Below the pieces are notes generated by a model. It searched no databases. It saw only the letters and a list, made by a program, of their open reading frames with translations, and was not told the DNA's origin. Positions 1 through 9,972 of a stretch of 64,000 bases of DNA are shown here, one piece after another (position 1 is the first letter of the stretch; each line of letters begins with the position of its first letter). The stretch is taken from positions 56,037,968 to 56,101,967 of the forward strand of contig CM055273.1 in the NCBI GenBank assembly GCA_029237695.1. The letters are read 5' to 3'. Made by a program: the position numbers and the translations under genes. Origin of the DNA: Conchocele bisecta (taxonomy: Eukaryota; Mollusca; Bivalvia; Lucinida; Thyasiridae).

Positions 1-617
1 TGCTACTACCTTTTCTTGCTGCTGTGTATTGCAAATGATGGAAATTTAGTGACCTGAATCTCTAGTCTCAGTAAGTTATTTATTACAATATCATTGTTTA
101 TGATCATTCTTTGAGAAAGTAGCTCAACAATTTCCAAGTACTCGGTCTGTGATGGTCAGCATTTTAATACCAGAACAAACAAATACAAGTAGCCAGTTAC
201 TAATGTAACTTTTCCATCATAGTTGTTAATCATCTTAATGTTTCGCTAATTATTAACCAAATTGCTTATACACCATGTTCAGCATTTTCTTAAATACAAA
301 AGTATGCATGTACATGTATACTAACTGGCCATAATAGAAGAATAAAAATTGAATTTAACTGTATTTTTATTGATAGTCCTTCTTTTGCTGAGAAAATCAG
401 TTCAGCTCCGTGGTTACATTTTAGGGCGGGAATTGGCTCTAGGACCTTCCATGCCCGTAAGCTGAGAACATGAATTGACTTGGGTTTATAATGACAACTA
501 AAGCGCAATTGATACCTGATATGTTTTAAATATTCTCAACTTGATACATTTGTTAAGTAAAACAATGTATACATACCATACTATGCTTTTCTGTAAGTAC
601 ATGTATGTTTACCTTAA
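1..617. other. left flank, no gene recognised
   Basis: AT-rich unique-looking sequence left of the first assembly gap. No exon with convincing splice sites and no repeat family shared with the rest of the window was seen here. On the minus strand the next SBF exon would be expected at or beyond this end, but its conserved residues were not found. Confidence 0.5.
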
Positions 618-849
618 CACTTTCAACACCAAGTAACTTAATAGGATGTTCCATGCCAATGTTTCACGCTATTTCATTAATTTTGTTCCTTCAAATTATC
701 CCATTCTTCTAAAAGGGTAATCTGTACGACGTTTAAGCTTATTAACAAACAGTGGAGATCCTGATGAGACGGCTCGTTACGAGCCGGCTCATCTGGATCT
801 GCACTGTTTGCAAACATTGTCTCTATAGAGGTCTGTGGTGTTGAAAGGG
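618..849. mobile_element. piggyBac-like MITE, family P1
   Basis: The element is bounded by TTAA at 614-617 and 850-853. The right end reads GGTGTTGAAAGGG before TTAA, the inverse of the CCCTTTCAACACC end seen in other members. The interior carries the family's palindrome, in which GATGAGACGGCTCG faces CGAGCCGGCTCATC. There is no coding capacity. TTAA target sites with CCC...GGG ends are the known signature of piggyBac-type transposition, so it is presumably mobilised in trans. Confidence 0.8.
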
Positions 850-994
850 TTAATGTCAATGGTAATGATGTTACATGTGTGAAACAAACTTAGATACATG
901 AGACATGAGATAAAATCACATGTTATTCTTTCTGAACAAAAGTTAGACATAAATTTAAGTATATGGACTTCCTGTTTTGTATTCTTCACATGTG

Positions 995-1494
995 NNNNNN
1001 NNNNNNNNNNNNNNNNNNNNNNNNNNNNNNNNNNNNNNNNNNNNNNNNNNNNNNNNNNNNNNNNNNNNNNNNNNNNNNNNNNNNNNNNNNNNNNNNNNNN
1101 NNNNNNNNNNNNNNNNNNNNNNNNNNNNNNNNNNNNNNNNNNNNNNNNNNNNNNNNNNNNNNNNNNNNNNNNNNNNNNNNNNNNNNNNNNNNNNNNNNNN
1201 NNNNNNNNNNNNNNNNNNNNNNNNNNNNNNNNNNNNNNNNNNNNNNNNNNNNNNNNNNNNNNNNNNNNNNNNNNNNNNNNNNNNNNNNNNNNNNNNNNNN
1301 NNNNNNNNNNNNNNNNNNNNNNNNNNNNNNNNNNNNNNNNNNNNNNNNNNNNNNNNNNNNNNNNNNNNNNNNNNNNNNNNNNNNNNNNNNNNNNNNNNNN
1401 NNNNNNNNNNNNNNNNNNNNNNNNNNNNNNNNNNNNNNNNNNNNNNNNNNNNNNNNNNNNNNNNNNNNNNNNNNNNNNNNNNNNNNNNNNNNNN
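995..1494. other. assembly gap (500 N)
   Basis: A run of exactly 500 N, which is a placeholder of unknown true size. Sequence resumes with AGAATAAATTGTGTCC, identical to the sequence after the second gap at 38078. Confidence 0.99.
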
Positions 1495-1795
1495 AGAATA
1501 AATTGTGTCCGAATACGCAGGGTTATTACATATAATGATGTGTCTGAACATCTACCAATTTGATTCTTTATGATCTATATACAGCTACGCTGTTTTCCAG
1601 ATAGCCTAGCTACATATAGCAGACATATTGACGTACCACTCCAATCATTCTAGCAGAAGCTCCCAATAACTCAGACAACTCTCAGAAACCTCTCGAAAAG
1701 AGGTACTCCACAAACATGTTTGCTTTCTTCTCAATGTTCTGATACTTTCATGTCTATATTGATGTGTTTATTCTAATGACATAAATACTGTTTAA

Positions 1796-2030
1796 CCCTT
1801 TCAACACCATAGACCTCTATAGAGACAATGTTTGCAAACAGTGCAGATCCAGATGAGCCGGCTCATAACGAGCCGTCTCATCAGGATCTCCACTGTTTGT
1901 TAATAGTTATCAAATTTGAAAAAATTACCCTTTCTGAAGAATGGAATAGCCTGAAAATTTGAATGGGCCAATGAAATAGCATAAAACAGTGGCATGGAAC
2001 AGCCCATTAAGTTACTTGGTGTTGAAAGGG
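1796..2030. mobile_element. piggyBac-like MITE, family P1
   Basis: CCCTTTCAACACC at the left and GGTGTTGAAAGGG at the right, directly flanked by TTAA at 1792-1795 and 2031-2034. The central palindrome is GAGCCGGCTC...GAGCCGTCTC. The element is shared with copy B (38369-38603), so it predates the A/B split. Confidence 0.85.
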
Positions 2031-2080
2031 TTAAACTAAACTGAACTCAGAACAAGAGCATACATGTATGTGGGCCTCAG

Positions 2081-2262
2081 GGGCCTGTTTCACTAAACTT
2101 TGTACGACTAAAATTTCAATTGATGGATTTACAGTTATTGAGAATGCTCAATAAATGTAAATCCAATAATAGTTTACAAGAAAACGTTGTTAATGTGAAA
2201 TTTACACAGACTATCATAAGTTTGCACTTACGAACATTTTAGTCAAACAAAGTTTAGTGAAT
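2081..2262. mobile_element. palindromic MITE, family M1 (right end damaged)
   Basis: It starts GGGCCTGTTTCACTAAAC after CAG (2078-2080). The right arm TTTAGTGAA runs into the (TTTG)n start of the next repeat instead of reaching the family end GTGAAACGGGCCC. The internal TTATTGAG/CTCAATAA palindrome is shortened. The same state is found in copy B (38654-38835). Confidence 0.7.
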
Positions 2263-2715
2263 TTGTTTGTTTGTTTGTTGGGGTTTAACGGCCTATCAAC
2301 AGCTAAGGTCATTTAAAGCCGGGTCAATGGGTTTAGTACTAAATCCCATATATTACCTGTACAAGTATATGTACATGTTCAAGTACATGTACAAACAAAT
2401 GGGGGGAAAATCCCAACCAAAATCACAACTGAATATTTACAATAACAAAACTATATATTCAGCCCTGAAATCAGAATAATCCTGATCTGATGCCAGGTCC
2501 TCACCACACCAGAATCACTTGGCCCTCCCAAAAGTAGTAGGATCTTACTACTTTTATAATGGGCTATAACCCAATTCAACTCCCAGGTAACTAAAGAGCC
2601 AAAGATAAAAACGTACCTGAGGGTCAAACAAGGCAAATCGTGATTCCTACAAGGAGGAACCCATACCGTTAATTTACGCCCTCTCGTTCGCCCGACCACC
2701 ACCCACTCAAAGTTT
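2262..2715 (-). mobile_element. SINE-like repeat, family S
   Basis: On the minus strand the unit ends with GGCCGTTAAAC followed by a (CAAA)n-type tail, seen as (TTTG)n on the plus strand at 2262-2279. Members at 32617-33069, 36843-37113 and their copy-B partners share the core, including AGCTAAGGTCAT. Near the minus-strand 5' end of the better copies, TGGCAGGTGGGAGC and GGGGTTCATCC weakly resemble pol III A and B boxes. A tRNA-derived SINE is the best guess; a truncated non-LTR tail is the alternative. Confidence 0.55.
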
Positions 2716-3260
2716 AGTGAAATGCGACCCAGGTTGAAAAAAGCCCTTAGGATGTGTGTCACTAGTGTAGGTCTTGATAATGGTTTTACTTTTACAGTGA
2801 GTAACAAAAGTTAAGTAATGGATATACTACTGTGTTTAATAGCCACAGGTCTGTCAACAGCAAAACCTGGAACAGATAGTAGGCTTTGATAGTATACCAA
2901 AAAAATTTAACCAAAAACGCAAACTCAAACGCATGTAATTACCGACCATATCGCGCCGTCCGCAAGCGGGCGCGACAAAAACAATGTTAGATTGTGTGAA
3001 TGGCGGCCAGCAAAGGCCCTGATCAGACTACACAGATGCGCAGGCTGATCTGCCGCTACACTGGTCGCACCCATGTCAATTTTTCTTAGTCAGGGGCCAT
3101 GTATTATTATCCGAAGTTTTTCTAATCATTTAGGTATATTAGTTTTACCCAGAAAGTTTAGCCTATCTGACTCTACCAGATTAGCTCTAATATACTTCTC
3201 TAACCCATTTCGTGCTGAGGATACATCATTTTGTTTGTGGAAAACCCATTGAAGGTAAAA

Positions 3261-3734
3261 CTAGAGACGAGGCAAAGCCACGAAGGCCGGGTTTTCTTCA
3301 ATGCATAGACAATGGGATAACAGATAATTGGCTAGTAACGTTATTATGACCACGATTGAATGTGACAACTGTCAGTGACCTAAGAAGGCAAAAGAAGCCA
3401 GTGTATGAGAAAACCTACATGCAGTTGCAGGCTGGCATACATGTATTAGTACAAGATACGAGTGAACATCTGTGCTGTCTGATGAGTGTTGTCCAATTTA
3501 ACATTGAAAATGGCTAAGTCAATTATAAAGCGGAAAAAATAGATCAAGGTAAAAAAGCGTGGTATGTGATGGGCACCTGTTGGTTATGAAGTTGTGCAAG
3601 TATGGTGGTTCTAGGTGGTCAGTAACGGAGAAATGGACAAAACATTGGAATTGGACGCCGCCCACTGCCCGCTTGTCAGCCCACCCGGCTTTCACCAATC
3701 CAATAGCCGAGATTTCTTTTAAAAAACCGGCTAA
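3261..3734 (+). mobile_element. degenerate Helentron-like element, family H2
   Basis: It begins with a mutated H2 5' end followed by ACGAGGCAAAGCCACGAAGG and the GGCCGGGTTTTC inverted-repeat site. It ends with the H2 3' hairpin AATAGCCGAGATTT...AAACCGGCTAA. The ~150-bp internal tandem units of the intact copies are missing, leaving about 470 bp. It is shared with copy B (39840-40315), so it is older than the A-only H2 insertions. Confidence 0.65.
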
Positions 3735-3912
3735 AAATAATAAAATTTAGACTAAAATGTTTTCTCCTTGCCACCACACAGTTGGAATGTGGATTACTGC
3801 AGGATTACAAATTTGAGTTTTATAATCGAGTTTTGATCTTCAGAGATCATCTCAAGGTCAAGTGTTGAAACATCACATCACTGGCACTAAACTTCCAGAA
3901 CACGTTTATACA

Positions 3913-3983
3913 CAAAATCAGGATGTTTGATTGGTCGAGGCTGAGCTGTGCTCAGCCTCGGCCAATCAAACTACCTGATTTTG
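3913..3983. repeat. 71-bp near-perfect palindrome
   Basis: CAAAATCAGG...TTTGATTGG faces CCAATCAAA...CCTGATTTTG around a GAGCTGTGCTC centre. It could extrude as a hairpin and is probably a minimal MITE. It is present in copy B at 40505-40574. Confidence 0.7.
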
Positions 3984-4429
3984 AGCATGAGAATGGAGTA
4001 TACACTCGTACTGTTTTATAAACACATGCCCTGCTGAAGTATCTATCGCGTTGACGTAGCTCCACAGTAATTCTACAGTAATTCCCAAGGCAGATGTTGC
4101 ATGCTGTAAGATCATTATCGGGCTATATAGAGATGCGCCAAGGACCTTGAAATCCACGAGGGATGTTTAAAAAGCTACATACACAGACAACAATATACTT
4201 TGCAGCATACCCATTTCATGATTTGTAAATATTTATTCTAATGAAATTTTGAATTATTTTATGTTTAAAAATCTGTTAATATATTTTATTAAATTTTAAT
4301 TTTATTTTATAATTATTTTGTGATTACAAACAAGCATGAAAGTACTTATACTACAAATGCTTTCGTTGGGAAATATGAAGACGTAAGGCTGATTTCTGTG
4401 GAAGGAAACCATCTGTGGAAGGAAACCAG

Positions 4430-4670
4430 GGGGCCGTTTCACTAAACTTCTTACGACTAAAATGTTCGTAAGCGCAAATTTAGAATCGTCTGCAAATTTC
4501 AATTGATGGATTTACATTTATTGAGCATAGGCTGCATATGCAGCCTATGCTCAATAAATGTAAATCCAACAATTATTTACAAGAAAACATTGTTAATGTG
4601 AAATTTACAGACTATCATAATTTTACACTTACGAACATTTTAGTCGAAGGACGATTAGTGAAACGGGCCC
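4430..4670. mobile_element. palindromic MITE, family M1, CAG target duplication
   Basis: The element runs from GGGGCCGTTTCACTAAAC to GTGAAACGGGCCC with CAG on both sides (4427-4429, 4671-4673). The outer arms share TACGACTAAAATGTTCGTAAG-type sequence in inverse orientation. The centre holds a long perfect palindrome, TTGAGCATAGGCTGCA facing TGCAGCCTATGCTCAA. There is no coding capacity. It is shared with copy B. Confidence 0.8.
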
Positions 4671-4754
4671 CAGAGTCCCCAGAGAAAATCCACTTGCCTA
4701 TTCCTGCTCTGGTCACAAATGATATAACAACCCCTGCTTTGCCAGATTCAAGCT

Positions 4755-5030
4755 CATAACAGGTCCATATATGAGGCACGTAATGTGATTTCATACCTAA
4801 GAAAATGTGCAATTTTTCATGAAATACATTTAGGGACACTGTGATATTTTCTCTGTAAATGACGTCGAAAGATGACAACATTTCCATAGCAAATGCAGAA
4901 TAAAATTCTGCATTTGCTATGGAAATGTTGTCAACTTTTTACAGAAGATATCCCACAAATATTTTTCATGAGATATCGCACATGTTCTTAGGTACAAAAT
5001 TACATGGTGTGGCTCCTACGAGATCAATAT
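4755..5030. mobile_element. AT-rich palindromic MITE, family Z
   Basis: The arms carry GTGATTTCATACCTAAG at the left and its inverse CTTAGGTACAAAATTACAT at the right. The centre is the palindrome GCAAATGCAGAATAAAATTC...GCATTTGC. Related elements lie at 21431-21650, 22233-22757 and 34655-34862. Copy B (41348-41575) has lost part of the central stem. Confidence 0.65.
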
Positions 5031-5188
5031 GTGTATTGATGTCATTTACCCCTTTATTTTCATGAATATACATTGATTTTCAAAAGTGTGAGTACGATAC
5101 ATGTATATGCACAACAATTTGAAAATACTCTTTGATTTTCAGTACGAGGTGTAAAAAAGACTGAAAAAATTCAAAATCATTTTATAAA

Positions 5189-6306
5189 CAAGAGGGCCAT
5201 GATGGCCCTAATTTGCTCACCTGACTCCATGAACACCAGAGGAGAATGTGACATTGAGTTCATGTGTTTTAAAAAATTGTACTATTTTTAGATGGCGGTC
5301 ATCTGGGATTAAGCGATGACTCATTTTACCAAATCTGAAAATGCTTCACCCAAGGATCTTAACTTACTATGAAGTTTGGCCAGCATCGGCCATGTGGTTC
5401 CTGAGAAAAAGACGTTCAAAATCTTGAATAAATGGACCTTTTGGAGGCCATTATGGATGACATAATCATCCGATTCTGACAAATATTGCATCAGAGCAAT
5501 CGCCTCATCGATACCTTCAATTTGATATATGACACGAGCATATTTGGTCCAAAATAAAATTTGACCCCACGGGCCACGCCCATTTTTGACCCCGGGGTCA
5601 CCCACCATTTTAACACCTTTGAAAGAGCATTCTACGTTGATCATTCCTACCAAGTTTCGTCGAAATCCGGCTGGCAGTTCATGAGAAGAAGATTTTTTAA
5701 GAACTTGTGCATTTTTAGATAGCGGCCATCTTGGATTAGCGTCAACCTCCGTTTTAACAAATCTGAAAAGGTTTCACCCATGGACCATAACTGTGAAGTT
5801 TGGCCACCATGGGCCAAGCGGTTCGTGTGAAGAAGAATTTTGAAATCTCTAATAAAAGAACGACCTTTTAACCTTTCGGCGGCCATCTTGGATGACATGA
5901 CCATCCAATTTCGACAAAAAAATGCACCAGAGCGATCGCCTCTTTGATTCATTCGATTTGATATAGACATGACCATATTCGGGCAAAAATAAAATTTGAC
6001 CCCACGGGCCACGCCCATTTTTGACCCCAGTTCTTGAGAAGAAGATTTTTGAAGAATTTGAGCTATTTTTAGACGGCGGCCATCTTGGATTACGTGATGA
6101 GGTCATTTTAACAATTTTGTAATCCCCCTACCTAAGGACCATGACCATGAAGTTTGGTGACTATAGGCCCAATGGTTACCGAGGAGAAGACGTTTGAAAA
6201 TGTTCACGGACGACGGACGACGGACGCCGGACGACGGACGACGACGGATGACGACGGACACATTGCGGTAACAATAGCTCACATGAGCTTTGCTCAGGTG
6301 AGCTAA
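5189..6306 (+). mobile_element. Helentron-like non-autonomous element, family H1
   Basis: Starts CAAGAGGGCC with a short hairpin (AGGGCCAT/ATGGCCCT) and a subterminal GCTCACCTGA. It ends with the hairpin AGCTCACATGAGC/GCTCAGGTGAGCT followed by CTAA. The 3' arm is the inverse of the 5' subterminal motif. Copy B has the empty site at 41752/41753 (TTATAAA joined to TAAAC), with no target duplication. The interior has diverged ~400-bp tandem units (a CGGCCATCTTGGAT motif recurs) and a short GACGACGGACG microsatellite near the 3' end. No transposase is encoded. Helentron-associated elements are the closest known type by architecture. Confidence 0.75.
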
Positions 6307-6479
6307 TAAACAAAATACACAAATGCCCCCAGTTACTTTGAAGTGCGACATTCCACAACATGTTTTTCAAGAATTTCTGATTTACCATTAGATGTACATG
6401 TACATGCAGCTGCACATGTTGTGTGACCCACCAGGACCAATAATCTTGGTTAAGTGTTGAGATCTTTAAAGGTACTTGC

Positions 6480-6972
6480 CCACTCGCTGGGCACAAAATA
6501 TTCTTTATATCAGACATCATCTGAGTCATTTTCTGGCAAAATAAACATTCATTCACCATTACCCCACATATTGATTGGCATTATTATACATTTTATATCG
6601 GACGTAAATTTCCACACTGATATCACGGGCGATAACCGTGTTTCATTAAAATGTTAACGGACATTACTATTTACTATCTGTATTTATTTGTTGATGTGCA
6701 ATGATCACACTTTATAATCTGTCGAAAATATTATTTTTTTCAGGTGACGCATTTAATTAGTATAAATAATTAAAAAAATATCATGCCTCATTTGCATATG
6801 AAAATAGTCTGATACCACCGCGAGTCACTATCAGTAAAATGCCTATTACTAACTGATTATATCTGTATAGCGGGTAATCGTAATTTTTAAAACTGGTGGA
6901 AGAGTGGCACAATCATACACTTGTTTAATTCCTATAAAGAACATTGCGTGCCTACTGAGTGAGCATGTACCT
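6480..6972. mobile_element. TTAA-inserted MITE, family P5
   Basis: The inverted ends AGGTACTTGCCCACTC and GAGTGAGCATGTACCT lie between TTAA at 6476-6479 and 6973-6976. It is about 490 bp, AT-rich and noncoding. A conserved interior block CATTTGCATATGAAAATAG occurs in all members. It is shared with copy B at 42216-42709. Confidence 0.75.
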
Positions 6973-7086
6973 TTAACTAAGAATGTGCCTTGCACATGCA
7001 ACAATGGACTGACCACCCACCTGCCAGGTGCGAGATCTGATAAGATAGAAAAACCCACACCAAAGGCAGCAATAACATGCAAGCCT

Positions 7087-7320
7087 ATATGTGGCTGTCG
7101 CTGGAGAAATGGGCTTACGGGATTTGTGACCAGTCCGGCTTCTGATCAAATAGCACATTCCTGTAGCCTGGTATCGATCTATATTGCTTGTAATGAGCAT
7201 GACAGGTGTTTCATTGATGGAATGGCGAACAGTGCAGATCCTGATCAGATGCACAGTCTGACCTGGATCTACACTGGTCGTAAAGCCCATAAGCCCCATT
7301 TCTCTAGACACAGCCACATA
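7087..7320. mobile_element. palindromic MITE, family T
   Basis: Left arm TATGTGGCTGTCGCTGG and right arm inverse CTAGACACAGCCACATA, with GGAGAAATGGG / CCCATTTCTC just inside. The interior contains the paired GATCAGATGC/CTGGATCTACAC type blocks common to the family. Members also occur at 19156-19378, 19555-19846, 36424-36630 and in copy B. It is noncoding. Confidence 0.7.
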
Positions 7321-7455
7321 CTGAATAAAACATAGTAATAATTAATTACCTTCCAAGTATTTTAGTTTACAATACATTGTGACAGAATTTGTTTTGAAGG
7401 TTATCATAATTATGATATGACCCAGCGTGTAAGATTTTCTACCTTATAGGATCAG

Positions 7456-7680
7456 AGCTCCAGATAAGCTGCGTATTTGTGTAAATACCCAATTAAAATT
7501 TCCGAAAAACCCAATTGAAATCCGAAGTAGCGAGTATCAAAAAGCAATAACAATGTTGTGGTACCTGTATCATGCTGCAGTTAACAATAAACAGACCACA
7601 AATATAGCATATTTGTTCTTATTTTCCATGAAACACATCTTGGTATTTCATTAGAATTAACAAATTTCACAACACCAGCG
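7456..7680. mobile_element. half of an hAT-like MITE
   Basis: Starts CAGAGCTCCAGATAAG and follows the 35392-35782 element inward to TTTCATTAGAATT, where it stops at the centre of the palindrome. The partner arm is missing. The same truncation is present in copy B at 43187-43378. Confidence 0.6.
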
Positions 7681-7920
7681 GAATTCAATTCCACATGTGT
7701 TCTGATATTTTCATAAACTTTCGACGTAATTTACCAAAGTTATTTTTTGTTGGGGATCATTGTCAGTGAAAATAAGGCGTACATTCAAAGACACTGACCC
7801 AATTATGGTTTAACTACAAAAGTATTTACTTTGTTAATTGGATTTGTGTTGTACTATGAAGTATGGTCACTGATTATAATAAGAAGATTATACTAATGTC
7901 ACAGGGCGAGAAAAATGTGC

Positions 7921-7993
7921 ACCGGCCCGGAGCTCGAACCCGGGACCTCTGGTTTACCGTACCATCGCTCTAACCGACTGAGCTGGCCAGGCA
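7921..7993 (-). tRNA. tRNA-like sequence, probably a retroposed pseudo-tRNA
   Basis: The minus strand folds as a 73-nt tRNA. The D arm is GCTC/GAGC with an AGTCGGTTA loop, and the T arm loop is TTCGAGC with a 5-bp stem. Only five acceptor pairs form. By position the anticodon would be GGT (Thr), but base 33 is C rather than U and pair 27-43 is A·G; a shifted reading gives ACG. A T5 run (7915-7911) follows as a pol III-like stop. The segment is flanked by 11-bp direct repeats TAATGTCACAG (7894-7904, 8023-8033). Copy B has a better A box. Confidence 0.5.
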
Positions 7994-8216
7994 TGAATAC
8001 ACACTTCCTCCCCTCAGTGAGTTAATGTCACAGCACACGTCCATTACGGAGATACTGGTGAGGGGAAGGCTTGGACTATCATAGATATGATATAGGAGTT
8101 TGGATAAAATGACCTTCCGGTTAAGAGCCACCAAAAGCGACGTTACAACATTTGCACCACTGAATATAGTGGTCATCCTACATATTCCTATTCTATCTCG
8201 ATGTAATGTTATTTAA

Positions 8217-8446
8217 CCCTTTCAAGACCACATGCCTGTATAGTGGTATTGGCAAAACGTGTAGATCCAGATGAGTCGGCTCGTGACGAGCCGTCTCATC
8301 AGGATCTGCACATTTTGCAAGTAATTTTCATATTTTTTTAGAACAAAAACACCTAAATGGACTAGTCTGAAAATCATTTTGCGACCATTGGATTGGTCGC
8401 AAATTAACATATCAAAATCCCTTCCAGTTATTTAGGGGTGAAAGGG
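8217..8446. mobile_element. piggyBac-like MITE, family P1
   Basis: CCCTTTCAAGACCA and TAGGGGTGAAAGGG lie between TTAA at 8213-8216 and 8447-8450. The central GAGTCGGCTCGTGACGAGCC palindrome is retained. It is shared with copy B at 43933-44163. Confidence 0.8.
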
Positions 8447-8579
8447 TTAACAGCATAAATTTGGAATGCTATTTGTTCCAAAATAATTTAATGTGAACAG
8501 ATAAATGGCAGTTCATGTGATAACATGGCATATTTTCTATAAATCATGTTGAAGGTTGGCAAACAGTTCCCAGTAGCTG

Positions 8580-9426
8580 CGAGAGGTATTTGTACTCACA
8601 TGATATGCGAGTGGATAATGGAGAAAAACATGTGTACTCACCGAACCAGCATGCAAATGAATAATATAAGGAGGCATTCGCGCTCACGTACATTTGAATT
8701 GATAATGGAGGGATGACAAATGTGCTCACATATATTTAAGTGGATAATGGAGATAGATAATTGAATACACCTATATTTGACAGGATATGAGATTGGTATT
8801 TGCACTCACCTACATTTGATTGGATATTGTGGGAGATTCTATTCTAGAATCACCCACAATATCCAATCAAATTTAGCTGAGTGCAAGTATATTTGTATTC
8901 ACCTATATTTGAGTCACAATATAGAAGTTACATTCATCTATACCGTAATTCGAGTGAATAATGTGGGAGATATTTGTATTCACCTGTATTTGAGTGGACA
9001 ATAGAAACAGAAGTTGCCTATATTTCAGTGGACAATGAAGGGAGATAGTTGTAGTCGCCTATATTGAGTGGATAATGGAAGGATATATTTGTATTCAACT
9101 ATATTTGAGTGGATAATTGGCAAGGTATTTGTGAAAGGTATTTCATTTGCCTATAGTTGAGTGGATCATGAGCGAGGTATTTGCACTCGCCAATATTTAA
9201 ATGGATAATGGGCGTGGTAATTGTGCCCACTTATATGTGAATGGAGAGATTTGCACTCACATATATTTAAATGGTAATGGGGAAAATAATAGTACCCACT
9301 TATATTTGCGTGGAAAATTAAGAGAAATATATGTAGCCATCTATATTTGAATAGATAATAGACAAGGAAATAGTTTTTGTACTCATCATATGTTGGGTGG
9401 ATAATGAGGTAAATATTTGTACTCAC
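8580..9426 (-). repeat. minisatellite built from an exon end plus its 5' splice site
   Basis: About 20 degenerate units of ~40-50 bp. The minus-strand consensus is CCATTATCCACTCAAATATAG then GTGAGTACAAATA. The last unit is the real end of the SBF exon 9427-9559 with its GTGAGT donor, so the array begins inside coding sequence and extends through the first ~850 bp of the intron. Several internal units keep an intact GTGAGT-like donor (for example near 8594, 8636, 8722, 8803 and 9253). One unit pair is inverted, giving a hairpin at about 8811-8895. Confidence 0.85.
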
Positions 9427-9559
9427 CTATATTTGAGTGGATAATGGAGGGAGATAAGGGCATGGCAGGCCTCTGTGAGTCGAGTGAAGCTTTGCGAGTG
9501 GAAGAGAATTTTGTGGTCCGTCAATGACAGGGCGAATATTGACAACACATTCTGGATAC
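9427..9559 (-). CDS. SBF/MTMR5-13-type protein, DENN-region exon 'd' (copy A)
   Basis: The 133-bp internal exon reads [17 protein letters not shown], then [18 protein letters not shown] and ISLHYPLKY. It matches the cDENN segment of Set-binding factors, where a GITNVL... start and a ...FPLRYS end flank the LF...LTEHK core. The acceptor TTGCAG precedes 9559 and the donor GTGAGT follows 9427. It enters with 2 nt completing the Gly codon begun in exon c and leaves with AG of a split codon (Ser in relatives). Reading through the donor hits TGA at once. The DENN module of this family works with Rab GTPases (Rab21/Rab28 reported). The intron-side neighbour is the donor minisatellite. Confidence 0.85.
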
Positions 9560-9642
9560 CTGCAACATATGGCAAACAGATCACAAGATGAACAATTGAA
9601 TAAATATACTGTAAGAACCATACAAAAAACATTTTTTTTTTT

Positions 9643-9972
9643 TAAATTGACTATGAAACATAGCTAGATAGCTTGGAAATGATCTAACTAAGAAAACAAG
9701 TTAAATTTTAAAAATCGGTCCAGTATTTCTGAAATTCTAAAAAATTTCCCCATGTTAAATCCCAAAAGGCATCTTCACTTGAAGATGTCTATGGGGATTT
9801 AACATGGGGAAATTTTGTTTTCGCAATAAAATCAATATTTGACCAAATTTCACGAAATAAGAAGAAGGCTCATTCTTAAATTTGCCTATAATTTAATATT
9901 ATCGGAAAAAATATGGTTTTTGAATTGTTTATATGGCCGTAAAATTTGGGCAGCTTTCGTGAAACAGACTAT
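9643..9972. mobile_element. partial MITE, family W
   Basis: The right half matches the full element at 22981-23513: AAATTTGGGCAGC then TTTCGTGAAACAG ends it, and a CCCCATGTTAAATCCC/GGGATTTAACATGGGG palindrome sits in the middle. The left end stops within the AACATAGCTAGATAGC block. It is present in copy B at about 45375-45690. Confidence 0.6.

Noticed and set aside
898..1563. Open frames spanning the N gaps (here and at 37520-38155)
   Set aside because: They are open only because N codons contain no stops; the real sequence is unknown.
3966..4157. 63-residue minus-strand frame, shared with 40558-40749
   Set aside because: It begins near a palindromic repeat and has no recognised domain or splice context; similarity between copies is expected from the duplication.
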